Shown here piece by piece: positions 33,964 to 42,391 of a DNA stretch of 46,463 bases. A program made the position numbers and the translations under genes. This stretch comes from Sulfurimonas sp. (GTDB lineage: Bacteria > Campylobacterota > Campylobacteria > Campylobacterales > Sulfurimonadaceae). The stretch lies in NCBI GenBank assembly GCA_030247515.1, contig JAOTSA010000005.1:1-46463 (forward strand), written 5' to 3'. Position 1 is the stretch's first letter; each line of letters begins with the position of its first letter. The notes beneath the pieces are model-generated. The model was given only the letters and a program-made list of their open reading frames with translations. It was not told the origin of the DNA and searched no databases.

Positions 33964-34849
33964 ACAGCCCTATCTTCCTCGCACTCAAAAAAAGATAATC
34001 TTTCCCCGTTATCACTGCTCTGTACTTTTTTTGCTGGAGGTATTTTTTGCAAAAGTGTATATCTTTTAGGACCAAACTTAGTTCGCTAAATGGGTAGTTT
34101 GGGGCTTTTGCGCCGTATATCATTTCGCCGTCTATCCATCTGCAGTTTGGAAAACCTAGCACTATAGCGCCGCCATCAGCAAGAAAGTTTTGGTAAAGAG
34201 ACATAAAAGTAGCGTTAAACTCGATGTTGGAACTTTGCAGTGTGCCGATGGAGATGATTAGGTCAAATCTTCCCAAGTTTAGCTCTTCAAGCTTGTTGAT
34301 GTCATGGCAAAAAAATGAGACATTTTTATCTGCACAAAACGCCTCTTTTGCGTACTCTATGGCTGAAGCGGAGTAGTCGATGCCGACAAACTCTATGGCT
34401 TCAAACGCATCGCATCCGAGCATCTCTTTGATAACTTCAAACTCATCTCCACGGTTGATGCCGAGATTTAAAACTCTCTTTTTACTTTTTACATCCACAA
34501 ACTCCAACGCCTTTTGGTAGTGATATAAAAAACTGAACTCTTTTGTTTTGTCGATAGCAAAAAAGGCACTCTCTACACCATACTTCTCACTGCTTGCGTC
34601 ATCGGAGTTGTGAAAAGAGCTTTTTTGGGAGAGTTTTTGAAATCTCAAAATTGTCGTTGAATCGTTTTTGAGAGGTGTGAGGAGTTTCATGTAAAAAAGC
34701 TGTGCCAAATCTACAAAAGTTTTGTAGCCAAAATAGTCTATATCGGTGTCTAGCAAGGAGACCTCAACTACCTCTTTGCCCTCTACACATAGAGCCTCAA
34801 AACTTTGGAGTATCTCTTTTGCGTTTTTGTTTTTTAGGTCTAACTGCAT
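33953..34849 (-). CDS. SAM-dependent methyltransferase, class I
   Basis: A 298-residue protein with a class I methyltransferase domain in the C-terminal two thirds: RVLNLGINRGDEFEVI at about 125-140, VGIDYSASAIEYAK, and FDLIISIGTLQSS. The N-terminal 100 residues are not recognised. The substrate is unknown. It is translated just after upp (one-base overlap) and converges with the AraC-type gene, overlapping it by 11 bases. Confidence 0.75.
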   Translation of the reverse strand: MQLDLKNKNAKEILQSFEALCVEGKEVVEVSLLDTDIDYFGYKTFVDLAQLFYMKLLTPLKNDSTTILRFQKLSQKSSFHNSDDASSEKYGVESAFFAIDKTKEFSFLYHYQKALEFVDVKSKKRVLNLGINRGDEFEVIKEMLGCDAFEAIEFVGIDYSASAIEYAKEAFCADKNVSFFCHDINKLEELNLGRFDLIISIGTLQSSNIEFNATFMSLYQNFLADGGAIVLGFPNCRWIDGEMIYGAKAPNYPFSELSLVLKDIHFCKKYLQQKKYRAVITGKDYLFLSARKIGLSKT

Positions 34850-35472
34850 TATTCGACGGTATTGTAAGAGCGGTCTCCTGCATCTCCAAGCCCTGGGATG
34901 ATAAACTTGTCATCATTTAGTTTTTCATCTATCTGTGCGATATAGACATCCACCTCTGGGTATGCGTGGCTGACTTTTTCTAAGCCCTCTGGAGAGCCGA
35001 TGATGTTGAGCGTGATTATCTTTAGCGGCTCTCTTTTTGAGATAAGTTCTAGTGCGTCCATCATCGAACCACCCGTTGCAACCATCGGGTCAACCAAGAT
35101 GATGGTTTTCCCCTTGCACTCAGGCAATCTGTCATAGTAAAGAACGCTTTTGTGCGTGGTCTCGTCTCTCTTCATCGCCAAAAATCCCGCAGAAGCTCCC
35201 GCCAACACATCGATAGCACTATCAAGCATCGGCATACCTGCTCTCAAAACTGTAGCAACGATAATATTTGCTTCATCTATCACCGCATAGCTCTCTTTAC
35301 CCCGCCATGTCGTGATGCTTTTTTGAACCAAAAGAGGCTCTTTTAGTGCTTCATAGAGCAGTTGTTTGGTAATCTCGCCTATGGTACGACGAAACCGTAA
35401 AGCATCACTGCTTTGGTCTCGTAAATGTGCAATCAATGTTTTTGTCAGGTGATTTGAGAGTTCATAAACCAT
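34849..35472 (-). CDS. upp: Uracil phosphoribosyltransferase
   Basis: A 207-residue enzyme that turns uracil and PRPP into UMP, the main uracil salvage step. The PRPP loop is VDPMVATGGSMMDAL, and the uracil-binding end GLGDAGDRSYNT is conserved. Length is typical. It follows the CopD-like gene by nine bases and overlaps the methyltransferase gene by one. dCMP deaminase further upstream is also in pyrimidine metabolism. Confidence 0.95.
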   Translation of the reverse strand: MVYELSNHLTKTLIAHLRDQSSDALRFRRTIGEITKQLLYEALKEPLLVQKSITTWRGKESYAVIDEANIIVATVLRAGMPMLDSAIDVLAGASAGFLAMKRDETTHKSVLYYDRLPECKGKTIILVDPMVATGGSMMDALELISKREPLKIITLNIIGSPEGLEKVSHAYPEVDVYIAQIDEKLNDDKFIIPGLGDAGDRSYNTVE

Positions 35473-35481
35473 TTTTTGCCC

Positions 35482-35937
35482 TTATGAGAGTATATGTCTT
35501 AGCTGCATTGCGTACCACAAAACAACGAGATTAAGGAAGAAAATCAGCATAGAACTAGCACGTGAGACTATCTTTTGAAGCGTTGTGCGATTGCCTTTGT
35601 GTGTCTTAAGTGCTATGCGCATATGGATGATAGTTAGAAGCGTGATAGTACCTACATAAAAGAGTTTATTTGCCATCATGTAGCCAAGCGTTGAGTTGTT
35701 GGCATCAAGTGTTAGTACGGAAATAAGGTTAAAATGAACAAAGAGAAAACTTCCCGTGCTAATGAGAACAATAAGCCAAAAAGTCTCAAAATAGCCATAA
35801 ATCGGTCCTAGATACTCATAAGTTTGTGCTTGCGCCTCTTTGCCCCTTAGCAGTATGCCAAGCGCAAAAAGAAGCAAAGCACCCCCTATCCACGCTGTTG
35901 CTGCTAGTATGTGGATATATAAAACTACATTGACCAT
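35482..35937 (-). CDS. CopD-like integral membrane protein
   Basis: A 151-residue protein with four predicted membrane helices. It starts MVNVVLYIHILAATAWIGGA, which has the His and Trp pattern (H-xx-A-xxx-W-x-GG) of CopD and HemJ-type proteins, suggesting heme or copper binding. The exact role is open. The ATG at 35937, seven bases after GAGG, is preferred over the GTG just before. It overlaps the NifU-like stop by one base. Confidence 0.65.
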   Translation of the reverse strand: MVNVVLYIHILAATAWIGGALLLFALGILLRGKEAQAQTYEYLGPIYGYFETFWLIVLISTGSFLFVHFNLISVLTLDANNSTLGYMMANKLFYVGTITLLTIIHMRIALKTHKGNRTTLQKIVSRASSMLIFFLNLVVLWYAMQLRHILS

Positions 35938-36473
35938 CACTTAACCTCTTTTTTGACAAAATGGCACTCTGTAGTGGAGTATGGACACATTTTTGAGATG
36001 CTAAGTTCAAACTGCTCTTCCTCTATGCCGCCAAGTTTGCGCTCGTAATGGCGCATTGCGGCACGAAAAGCGGTTAGTACCATATTTGCGCTGTCTTGAT
36101 GCTCTGTTGAGATGCGCTCTACCTGCTCGCCCTCTGGTTTTGAGGTATCTACTTTTGGTTTTGGAAGTGATGCGTAACTCTCTTGCAAATCTTTCTCTAA
36201 TGCCATAACAGTCTCAAGTGCGTTCTCTACACTGTCGCCTTTTATCATCTCTGTAAAAAGTGAACCGAGTGTCGTTGTATCTTGTGTGCCGTTTGTACCA
36301 AACATGACATCCAAGATACTCTCTTCGTCTCTTTTAATGTACATAATCACATAACTTTTTGTTGCATGGTCTATACCCACGCCCACACAAGAAGCATCTT
36401 CAAGCTTGCCATAGTTCTCTGGCTGCATCAGATGTTTGCCGATTTCTGCTTGTAACTCTTTATCTTCTACCAC
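35937..36473 (-). CDS. NifU/IscU-like scaffold homologue without cluster cysteines
   Basis: A 178-residue protein whose residues 14-145 align by eye with the IscU/NifU fold: HLMQPENYGKLED, then YVIMYIKRDEESILDVMF, then SLFTEMIKGDSVENA, then SANMVLTAFRAAMRHYE. All three cluster-ligand cysteines of IscU are lost: the CGD site reads IDHATKS, the GCG site reads TNGTQDT, and the HCS site reads HQDS. The remaining Cys are 29, 163 and 170. It cannot assemble clusters the usual way and may have another task. It overlaps the dCMP deaminase gene by seven bases. Confidence 0.7.
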   Translation of the reverse strand: MVEDKELQAEIGKHLMQPENYGKLEDASCVGVGIDHATKSYVIMYIKRDEESILDVMFGTNGTQDTTTLGSLFTEMIKGDSVENALETVMALEKDLQESYASLPKPKVDTSKPEGEQVERISTEHQDSANMVLTAFRAAMRHYERKLGGIEEEQFELSISKMCPYSTTECHFVKKEVK

Positions 36474-36913
36474 TCTTCTTCTCCAAGTTTTTCTATACTT
36501 ACGCCATTATCTTTGATAAATTTTGAGATTACCTCTGAGTGCGTATGCTCGTAAGGTTTGAGATAAACGATGCGCTCTATCCCGCTGACAATGATGTTTT
36601 TACTGCACTCACTGCATGGTTCAAGCGTTACATAGATGGTAGCTCCTTCTATGCTTATACCTTTTCTTGCCGCCCAGATGATGGCGTTCATCTCTGCGTG
36701 AATCTCATATGTTTTTGACCATTCATGATGCTCTGAAGTGTAGTTGCCATCCCAATGCTCACGGCAGTTTACATATCCAGCAGGTGTCCCGTTGTAACCA
36801 GTGGAGAGAATCCGCCCATCTTTAACGATAACAGCTCCTACCTGTTTTGAGACGCACTTTGAGGCAGTGGCTATCTCTTTTGCGATGTTTATAAAGTTCG
36901 CATCACTGAGCAT
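36467..36913 (-). CDS. Deoxycytidylate deaminase
   Basis: A 148-residue zinc enzyme of the dCMP/ComEB deaminase family, which makes dUMP for thymidylate synthesis. Zinc ligands are His72 (with catalytic Glu74 in HAEMNA), Cys100 and Cys103 (PCSEC). The substrate-binding segment GYNGTPAG is present. It abuts the SurA-like gene and overlaps the NifU-like gene. The ComEB alternative name refers to the same fold; no competence genes are nearby. Confidence 0.92.
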   Translation of the reverse strand: MLSDANFINIAKEIATASKCVSKQVGAVIVKDGRILSTGYNGTPAGYVNCREHWDGNYTSEHHEWSKTYEIHAEMNAIIWAARKGISIEGATIYVTLEPCSECSKNIIVSGIERIVYLKPYEHTHSEVISKFIKDNGVSIEKLGEEEW

Positions 36914-37753
36914 CTATTTTGCTTCTCGAACAAGTTGGATATCGGCATTGCCTCGCAATCTTGCAAAGTAGTCATTTAAAACCTGCTCTCTTTTTTCTCC
37001 CATTACAAGGTTGGCAAGCTGATTTTTCATCTCTTCGTAACTATTTTTGGAAGGTTTTTGAGTCTCTTTGAGGTAAAAACTCATATATGCCCCTTTTTGG
37101 TCCATAATAATAGGGGTAAAACTTTTAGGTTCTGTTTTTTCCAAAAGCTGCGCAAGTTCAGGAGAGATGGTGTCATAAGGAAGAGTACGTTCCTCAATCT
37201 TTACCTCATTTGAGGAGAAAACAGGCGTTGCTATTTTTTTTCTAAGTGCCTCTTCGTTTGATGAAGAGTAGAGCGTTACCACAAAAGCTTTTGGGCGCAT
37301 AAACTGCTCTTTGTGAAGCTCATAATACTCTTTCATTTTCTCCTCATCGGGAGCTTCCATGGATGCGTAAGCTATGGCAGAATAGAGTTTTTGCGAGAGA
37401 AGTTTTTCTCTGACTTTCTCTTTAAACTCTGCGGAACTCAAACCATTTGACTCACGCACGGCATCGTAAAGCTGCTCAACGCTCATCTTGTTTGCGGCAG
37501 CTGTCTTTTTTATATCCTCATACACTTCAGTAGGATTGACGCTTATCTTTCTCTCGACAATTTCAGCGGCTTCAAGCTTTTTTCGTATCAGGATGTCTCT
37601 TGCGATTGTCGCATCCATCTTTGTAAGACGCATCTCCTCTTTAACATCATAAACTGATATAGGCTCTCCCTTGACAACGGCACTTACACCATTGACAAGT
37701 TCGGCACTAAGCACTGTGGCAAATAAAAACGGCAATAAAATTATTTTATACAT
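36914..37753 (-). CDS. SurA-like periplasmic chaperone/prolyl isomerase
   Basis: A 279-residue protein with a signal peptide (about 1-17, ending LSAELVNG). The N-terminal helical SurA-type chaperone domain begins GVSAVVKGEPISVYDVKEEM, and a parvulin-like segment follows in the second half. It resembles PEB4/CBF2-type proteins of Campylobacter, which help outer-membrane proteins fold. Key parvulin residues are not clear, so isomerase activity is uncertain. Confidence 0.8.
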   Translation of the reverse strand: MYKIILLPFLFATVLSAELVNGVSAVVKGEPISVYDVKEEMRLTKMDATIARDILIRKKLEAAEIVERKISVNPTEVYEDIKKTAAANKMSVEQLYDAVRESNGLSSAEFKEKVREKLLSQKLYSAIAYASMEAPDEEKMKEYYELHKEQFMRPKAFVVTLYSSSNEEALRKKIATPVFSSNEVKIEERTLPYDTISPELAQLLEKTEPKSFTPIIMDQKGAYMSFYLKETQKPSKNSYEEMKNQLANLVMGEKREQVLNDYFARLRGNADIQLVREAK

Positions 37754-37845
37754 AATGGCTTCCTCTTAAATCAAAGGTGGTTATTTTACCCGCTTTTAAC
37801 AAATGTTTGCTTAAAATTGCGCAACTATTCACTAAAGGTTTTTTC

Positions 37846-39234
37846 ATGGTTGTAACTCGTTTTGCTCCAAGTCCTACGGGCTATTTGCACATTGGCGGTT
37901 TGAGAACGGCTCTTTTTTCCTATCTTTGGGCGAGAAAAAACGGCGGCAAATTTCTTCTTCGCATTGAAGATACAGACAAGGCAAGAAACTCGCAAGAGGC
38001 GGCAGAGGCGATTGTAAAGGCATTTCATTGGTTGGGTTTAGAGCATGATGGCGAGATAACCTACCAATCCCAAAGAGACGACATCTATGCCATCTACATT
38101 CAGCGTCTTTTGGATGAGGGCAAAGCGTACAGATGCTACATGTCCAAAGAGGAGCTTGATGCGCTTAGAGAGGCACAAACTGCAAACAAAGAGCGTGCAA
38201 AGTATGACGGCAGATACCGTGACTTTACGGGTGTGCCGCCAGAGGGTGTAGAGCCTGTTATCCGCATCAAAGCACCATTAGAGGGCGAAATCATCGTTCA
38301 TGACGGTGTCAAAGGGGATGTTGTTTTCAAAGCGGAAGATATCTTGGATGATTTTGTTATCGCCAGAGGTGACGGTTCACCGACTTACAACTTTGTCGTC
38401 TCAATTGATGACCATCTTATGGGCGTTACGGAGGTTATCCGTGGAGATGACCACCTCTCAAACACACCAAAACAGATAGTGGTTTATGAAGCACTCGGGT
38501 TTGATGTACCAAAGTTTTACCATGTCCCGATGATTCACAACCATGAGGGCAAAAAACTCTCCAAAAGAGACGGTGCGACGGATGTTATGGCGTACAAAGA
38601 GATGGGCTACACGCCACAGGCACTTCTGAACTTTTTAGTGCGTCTTGGATGGAGCAACGGTGATCAGGAGATTTTTTCTATGGATGAGATGATGGAGTGT
38701 TTCAACCCTAAAAATATCAACCGCTCCGCTTCCATCTACAACACCGAAAAGCTCGACTGGCTCAACTCTCACTACATCAAAAACACGCCAAATGAGGAGC
38801 TGGCAGAACTGCTTGAGCCATACGGTCTTTTGCTCACTTCTCATGACAAAAAAGAGATTTTGCTTGACGCACTAAAAGAGAGAGCAAAAACACTCAAAGA
38901 GATGGCACAGCTTGTCAACGAAATCATCATCGCTCCTGAGAGTTTAGATGAAAAAGCCGTTGAAAAGGCGTTTAAAGGGGATGCAAAAGAGGTACTTGAA
39001 AACTTTGCAGCAAAAGTAGGTGCGTGCAGTGAGCTTCATCTTCCAAGCGACTACCACCACCTCATGGAAGAGGTCGTCAAAGAGATGAACATCGGTTTTG
39101 GCAAAATCGGACAGCCGTTGCGTGTGGCACTTTTAGGCAAAATGAGCGGTCCAGGGCTTGATAGCGTTATGGCGATTATCGGCAAAGATGAGACGATAGC
39201 AAGAGTAAAGAGCGCACTCGAACAGATTGCATGA
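37846..39234 (+). CDS. gltX: Glutamate-tRNA ligase
   Basis: A 462-residue class I tRNA synthetase. The signature HIGH appears as HIGG at residues 15-18 (PSPTGYLHIGGLRTALF), and KLSKR lies near residue 240 (GKKLSKRDGA). The start at 37846 has AAAGG upstream and begins with the family motif MVVTRFAPSPTG; the frame is open for 23 codons before it without similarity. Campylobacterota often have two GltX copies, one charging tRNA-Gln; which one this is cannot be told. Confidence 0.94.
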   Translation: MVVTRFAPSPTGYLHIGGLRTALFSYLWARKNGGKFLLRIEDTDKARNSQEAAEAIVKAFHWLGLEHDGEITYQSQRDDIYAIYIQRLLDEGKAYRCYMSKEELDALREAQTANKERAKYDGRYRDFTGVPPEGVEPVIRIKAPLEGEIIVHDGVKGDVVFKAEDILDDFVIARGDGSPTYNFVVSIDDHLMGVTEVIRGDDHLSNTPKQIVVYEALGFDVPKFYHVPMIHNHEGKKLSKRDGATDVMAYKEMGYTPQALLNFLVRLGWSNGDQEIFSMDEMMECFNPKNINRSASIYNTEKLDWLNSHYIKNTPNEELAELLEPYGLLLTSHDKKEILLDALKERAKTLKEMAQLVNEIIIAPESLDEKAVEKAFKGDAKEVLENFAAKVGACSELHLPSDYHHLMEEVVKEMNIGFGKIGQPLRVALLGKMSGPGLDSVMAIIGKDETIARVKSALEQIA

Positions 39235-39761
39235 AAAGAGTTCTGATTTTGCATGGCTGGGGCGGAAGCGATTTTCCTCACTGGCAGAGTTGGTTGGCGG
39301 GCGAAATCGCTAAAGATTACGGTTGTGTGAGCTTTTTGAAGTTTAGCAATATCGATTTTCCAGACAAAGATATCTGGCTTAGAGAGTTGCAAGCGGAAAT
39401 AGCGGCATTTAGACCAAATATCGTCGTTTGCCACTCCATCGCCAACACGCTTTGGTTTCAGCTCTGCAACGGTGGCGGCATAAAGGAGCTTGAGAAACTT
39501 TTTCTTGTAGCTCCGCCTAGTTTTGGATGTGACATCACAGAGCTTGAGAGCTTTTTTCCATGTCCTATCCCTAAAAAGCTTTATGCAAAAGAGGCACTGC
39601 TTGTCACCTCGACAAACGACCCTTATATGTCACAAAATGAGGCGGCAGAGCTTCAAGGGACGCTTGGCATAGAGATGATGGTTTTAGAAAATGCGGGACA
39701 TATAAACACAAACAGCGGCTATGGCGAGTGGCAATGGATATTAGAAGAGATAAAAAGGTAA
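39231..39761 (+). CDS. RBBP9/YdeN-type alpha/beta hydrolase
   Basis: A 176-residue serine hydrolase. It starts RVLILHGWGGSDFPHWQSWL, characteristic of the RBBP9/YdeN family. The catalytic triad is Ser69 in CHSIAN, Asp130 in STNDPY and His157 in AGHINT. The nucleophile elbow has Cys in place of the first Gly. The substrate is unknown. It overlaps gltX by four bases and precedes the ABC-F gene by nine. Confidence 0.87.
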   Translation: MKRVLILHGWGGSDFPHWQSWLAGEIAKDYGCVSFLKFSNIDFPDKDIWLRELQAEIAAFRPNIVVCHSIANTLWFQLCNGGGIKELEKLFLVAPPSFGCDITELESFFPCPIPKKLYAKEALLVTSTNDPYMSQNEAAELQGTLGIEMMVLENAGHINTNSGYGEWQWILEEIKR

Positions 39762-39770
39762 AAACAAATC

Positions 39771-41606
39771 ATGATACAACTTATAAATATTTCAAAAAAT
39801 TTCGGCAAACAAGAGCTTTTTAGTAATCTTAACTTCAAACTAAACTCTGGCAACAAAGTCGGGCTTGTAGGGCGCAACGGTAGCGGAAAATCAACGCTTT
39901 TTAAACTCATTCTCGGAGAGGATACTCCCGATATAGGCGAAGTAGTTATCCCTAAAGGGTACAAAATAGGCGCACTTAAGCAGTATTTGGAGTTTAGCGA
40001 GACGACACTTAGAGAAGAGGCGGCACTCGCACTTGAAGAGGATATGAAGTACGATATCTACCGTGTTGAGAAGATTCTCTTTGGTTTGGGCTTTACGCAT
40101 GAGGATTTGGAGAAAAACCCGCTCTCATTTTCGGGCGGCTATCAGATTCGTATCAACCTTGCGAAACTGCTTGTAACAGAGCCAAACCTGCTACTCTTGG
40201 ATGAGCCGACAAACTACCTTGACATTCTTTCACTCAGATGGCTCAAAAACTTTTTAAAAGCCTTTGAGGGCGAGGTTATCATCATCACCCACGACAGAGA
40301 TTTTATGGACGGCGTGACAACACATACGATGGGGATTATCCGCCGAAACCTCAACATCATTCAGGGCGATACGCATAAATTTTACGACCAGCTAAAAGCA
40401 AACGAAGAGCTTTATGAGAAGCAGAAGATTTCACAAGACAAAAAAGTAAAAGAGCTTGAGGATTTTATCGCCCGCAACAAAGCCCGTGCCTCAACTGCCG
40501 CTCTTGCACAGTCAAAAGTAAAACAGCTTGAGAAGATGGATTTGCTTGAAGATTTGGGTTACGACTCCACGCTTGAGTTTGACTTCAACTACAAAGATAC
40601 GCCTGCAAAAGTTCTGCTTGATGTAAAAAATCTTGGCTTTGGCTACACCCCTGACAATATCTTGTTTAAAAACATCTCTTTTGTGCTTGAAAAAGGGGAG
40701 AGACTTGGCATCATCGGAAAAAACGGTAAAGGAAAATCAACCCTTCTCAACACCATTGCAGGGGAGCTAAAAGCACTTGAGGGCGAAGTACATATGCACA
40801 CAACCACCGAGTTTGCGCACTTTGGACAGACCAACATCGCAAGACTGCATCCAAACAGCAATGTTTTGGATGAGATTCACTCTGCAAACACAAAACTCTC
40901 CGCACAAGCCATCCGTGGCATCGCAGGGGCTATGATGTTTAGCGGTGACAGCGCAGACAAAAAAGTTTCGCTTCTCTCAGGGGGCGAAAAAAGCCGTGTC
41001 ATGCTTGGACAGATTTTGGCTCGCAATGTCAATCTTCTCTTTCTCGATGAGCCTACAAACCACTTGGACATGGACTCCATCGAAGCACTAACCGTAGCTA
41101 TCCAAAAGTTCAAAGGCTCTGTTATCATCGTAACCCACTCCGAAGAGTTGCTCCGCCGTGTGTGCGACAGACTTATCGTCTTTACAAGAAGCGGTGCAGA
41201 GTATTTTGACGGCGGTTACGACCTCTTCTTAGAAAAAATGGGCTGGGAAGAGGAAGAAGAGGATGAATCTGCAAAACCAAAACCAAAAAGCAGCTTCAAA
41301 GACAACAAAAAAACAAAAGCCGATTTGGTGAGAAACAAAAACAAACTAGTCTCTCCAATCAAGAAAAAAGTAGAAAAATTAGAAGCCTCAATCATCAAAA
41401 GCGAAGAAACGCTTGCATCGCATCAGAAAAAGCTTCTTGAAGCAACAACCAAAAACGACAGTTTTAAAATCATAGAGTTCTCGAAACTCGTCTCCATGGA
41501 GCAAAAAGAGGTAGAGAAAATGTTTGAACTTTTAGAGATTTTACAAAACGAGTTCGACACGATTTCGGGAGATTTTGATGCGAAAATCGCGGAGATTGGG
41601 GAGTAG
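39771..41606 (+). CDS. ABC-F family ATPase (Uup-like)
   Basis: A 611-residue soluble protein with two ABC ATPase domains and no membrane part, as in ABC-F translation factors. The first has Walker A GRNGSGKST (34-42), signature SFSGGYQIR and LLLLDEPTNYLD. The second has GKNGKGKST, LLSGGEKSR and LFLDEPTNHLD. The linker has helical, charged P-site-tRNA interaction features, and the last 90 residues form a coiled coil like the Uup C-terminal domain. ABC-F proteins act on the ribosome during stalling. It follows the hydrolase and gltX in one cluster. Confidence 0.92.
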   Translation: MIQLINISKNFGKQELFSNLNFKLNSGNKVGLVGRNGSGKSTLFKLILGEDTPDIGEVVIPKGYKIGALKQYLEFSETTLREEAALALEEDMKYDIYRVEKILFGLGFTHEDLEKNPLSFSGGYQIRINLAKLLVTEPNLLLLDEPTNYLDILSLRWLKNFLKAFEGEVIIITHDRDFMDGVTTHTMGIIRRNLNIIQGDTHKFYDQLKANEELYEKQKISQDKKVKELEDFIARNKARASTAALAQSKVKQLEKMDLLEDLGYDSTLEFDFNYKDTPAKVLLDVKNLGFGYTPDNILFKNISFVLEKGERLGIIGKNGKGKSTLLNTIAGELKALEGEVHMHTTTEFAHFGQTNIARLHPNSNVLDEIHSANTKLSAQAIRGIAGAMMFSGDSADKKVSLLSGGEKSRVMLGQILARNVNLLFLDEPTNHLDMDSIEALTVAIQKFKGSVIIVTHSEELLRRVCDRLIVFTRSGAEYFDGGYDLFLEKMGWEEEEEDESAKPKPKSSFKDNKKTKADLVRNKNKLVSPIKKKVEKLEASIIKSEETLASHQKKLLEATTKNDSFKIIEFSKLVSMEQKEVEKMFELLEILQNEFDTISGDFDAKIAEIGE

Positions 41607-41711
41607 AAAAGCGTTATAAAGATTGCCTGCCTAAATATCTATTACCTAGAATATAGGGATAATAGAAAATTATAAATTTTGTAGTAAAATATGGTTTATT
41701 AGGGGATGACC

Positions 41712-42378
41712 ATGATAAACTCGCATAAGTTTCTAAAATCTGTTCTTGATACTGTAACACAACACATTGCCGTGATTGATGGAGATGGGCAGATTGTTTA
41801 TGTCAATAAAAGTTGGATTACCTTTGGGCAAAGCAATAGTTGTTGTATAGATATCAAGTGGGAGATGATTAATTACCTCAATGAGTGTGACAAAGCTGCA
41901 TCAAATGGCGATGAATTTGGAACTAAGGCGGCAGAGGGTATAAGAGATGTCATAAACGGTACAAGAGACTCTTTTTACTTTGAGTATCCATGTCATAGCC
42001 CGTATGAAAAGAGATGGTTTATGATGAGGGTTAAGCCGTTTAAGCTGGGTGAGACTGATTTTTATGTTATTTGCACATAGACCTACCGACCTTTGCGCAA
42101 GGTACGGTGGAGAAGAGTTTGCCATAGTTCTGGGTGCTACCGCTGAAAATTCACTTGACATGATGAACGATTTGCTTGACGCTATTCGTGCTTTAGACAT
42201 TGCAAATATAAACTCTTCCGTAATCCCAATACTAACTGTAAGCATCGGACTAGCAACCATCCATCCAGATATCGACACCAAAACACAAGAGCTTATAGCC
42301 GCCGCAGACGAGATGCTCTACAAAGCCAAAGAGAGCGGCAGAAATAGAGTTTTATATAAAAACTTTAGACCTATCTAG
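41712..42378 (+). pseudogene. Broken PAS-GGDEF diguanylate cyclase
   Basis: The first frame (41712-42080) encodes a PAS domain of about 120 residues, FLKSVLDTVTQHIAVIDGDG onward, ending in a stop after FYVICT. In another frame just past this point, 42070-42378 encodes RPTDLCARYGGEEFAIVLGA to a natural GGDEF end (AADEMLYKAKESGRNRV). The missing piece, about 130 residues, would hold the linker and first half of the GGDEF domain. A deletion with frame shift best explains this. The GGEEF motif remains but the nucleotide-binding start of the domain is gone, so the product should be inactive. Confidence 0.8.
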
Positions 42379-42379
42379 C

Positions 42380-42385
42380 TATAAT
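42380..42385 (+). promoter_or_regulatory. -10 box giving a probable leaderless mRNA for the AddB-like gene
   Basis: TATAAT ends six bases before the ATG at 42392, directly after the broken PAS-GGDEF gene. There is no ribosome-binding site, so the mRNA likely starts at the ATG. Confidence 0.55.
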
Positions 42386-42391
42386 CCATCC

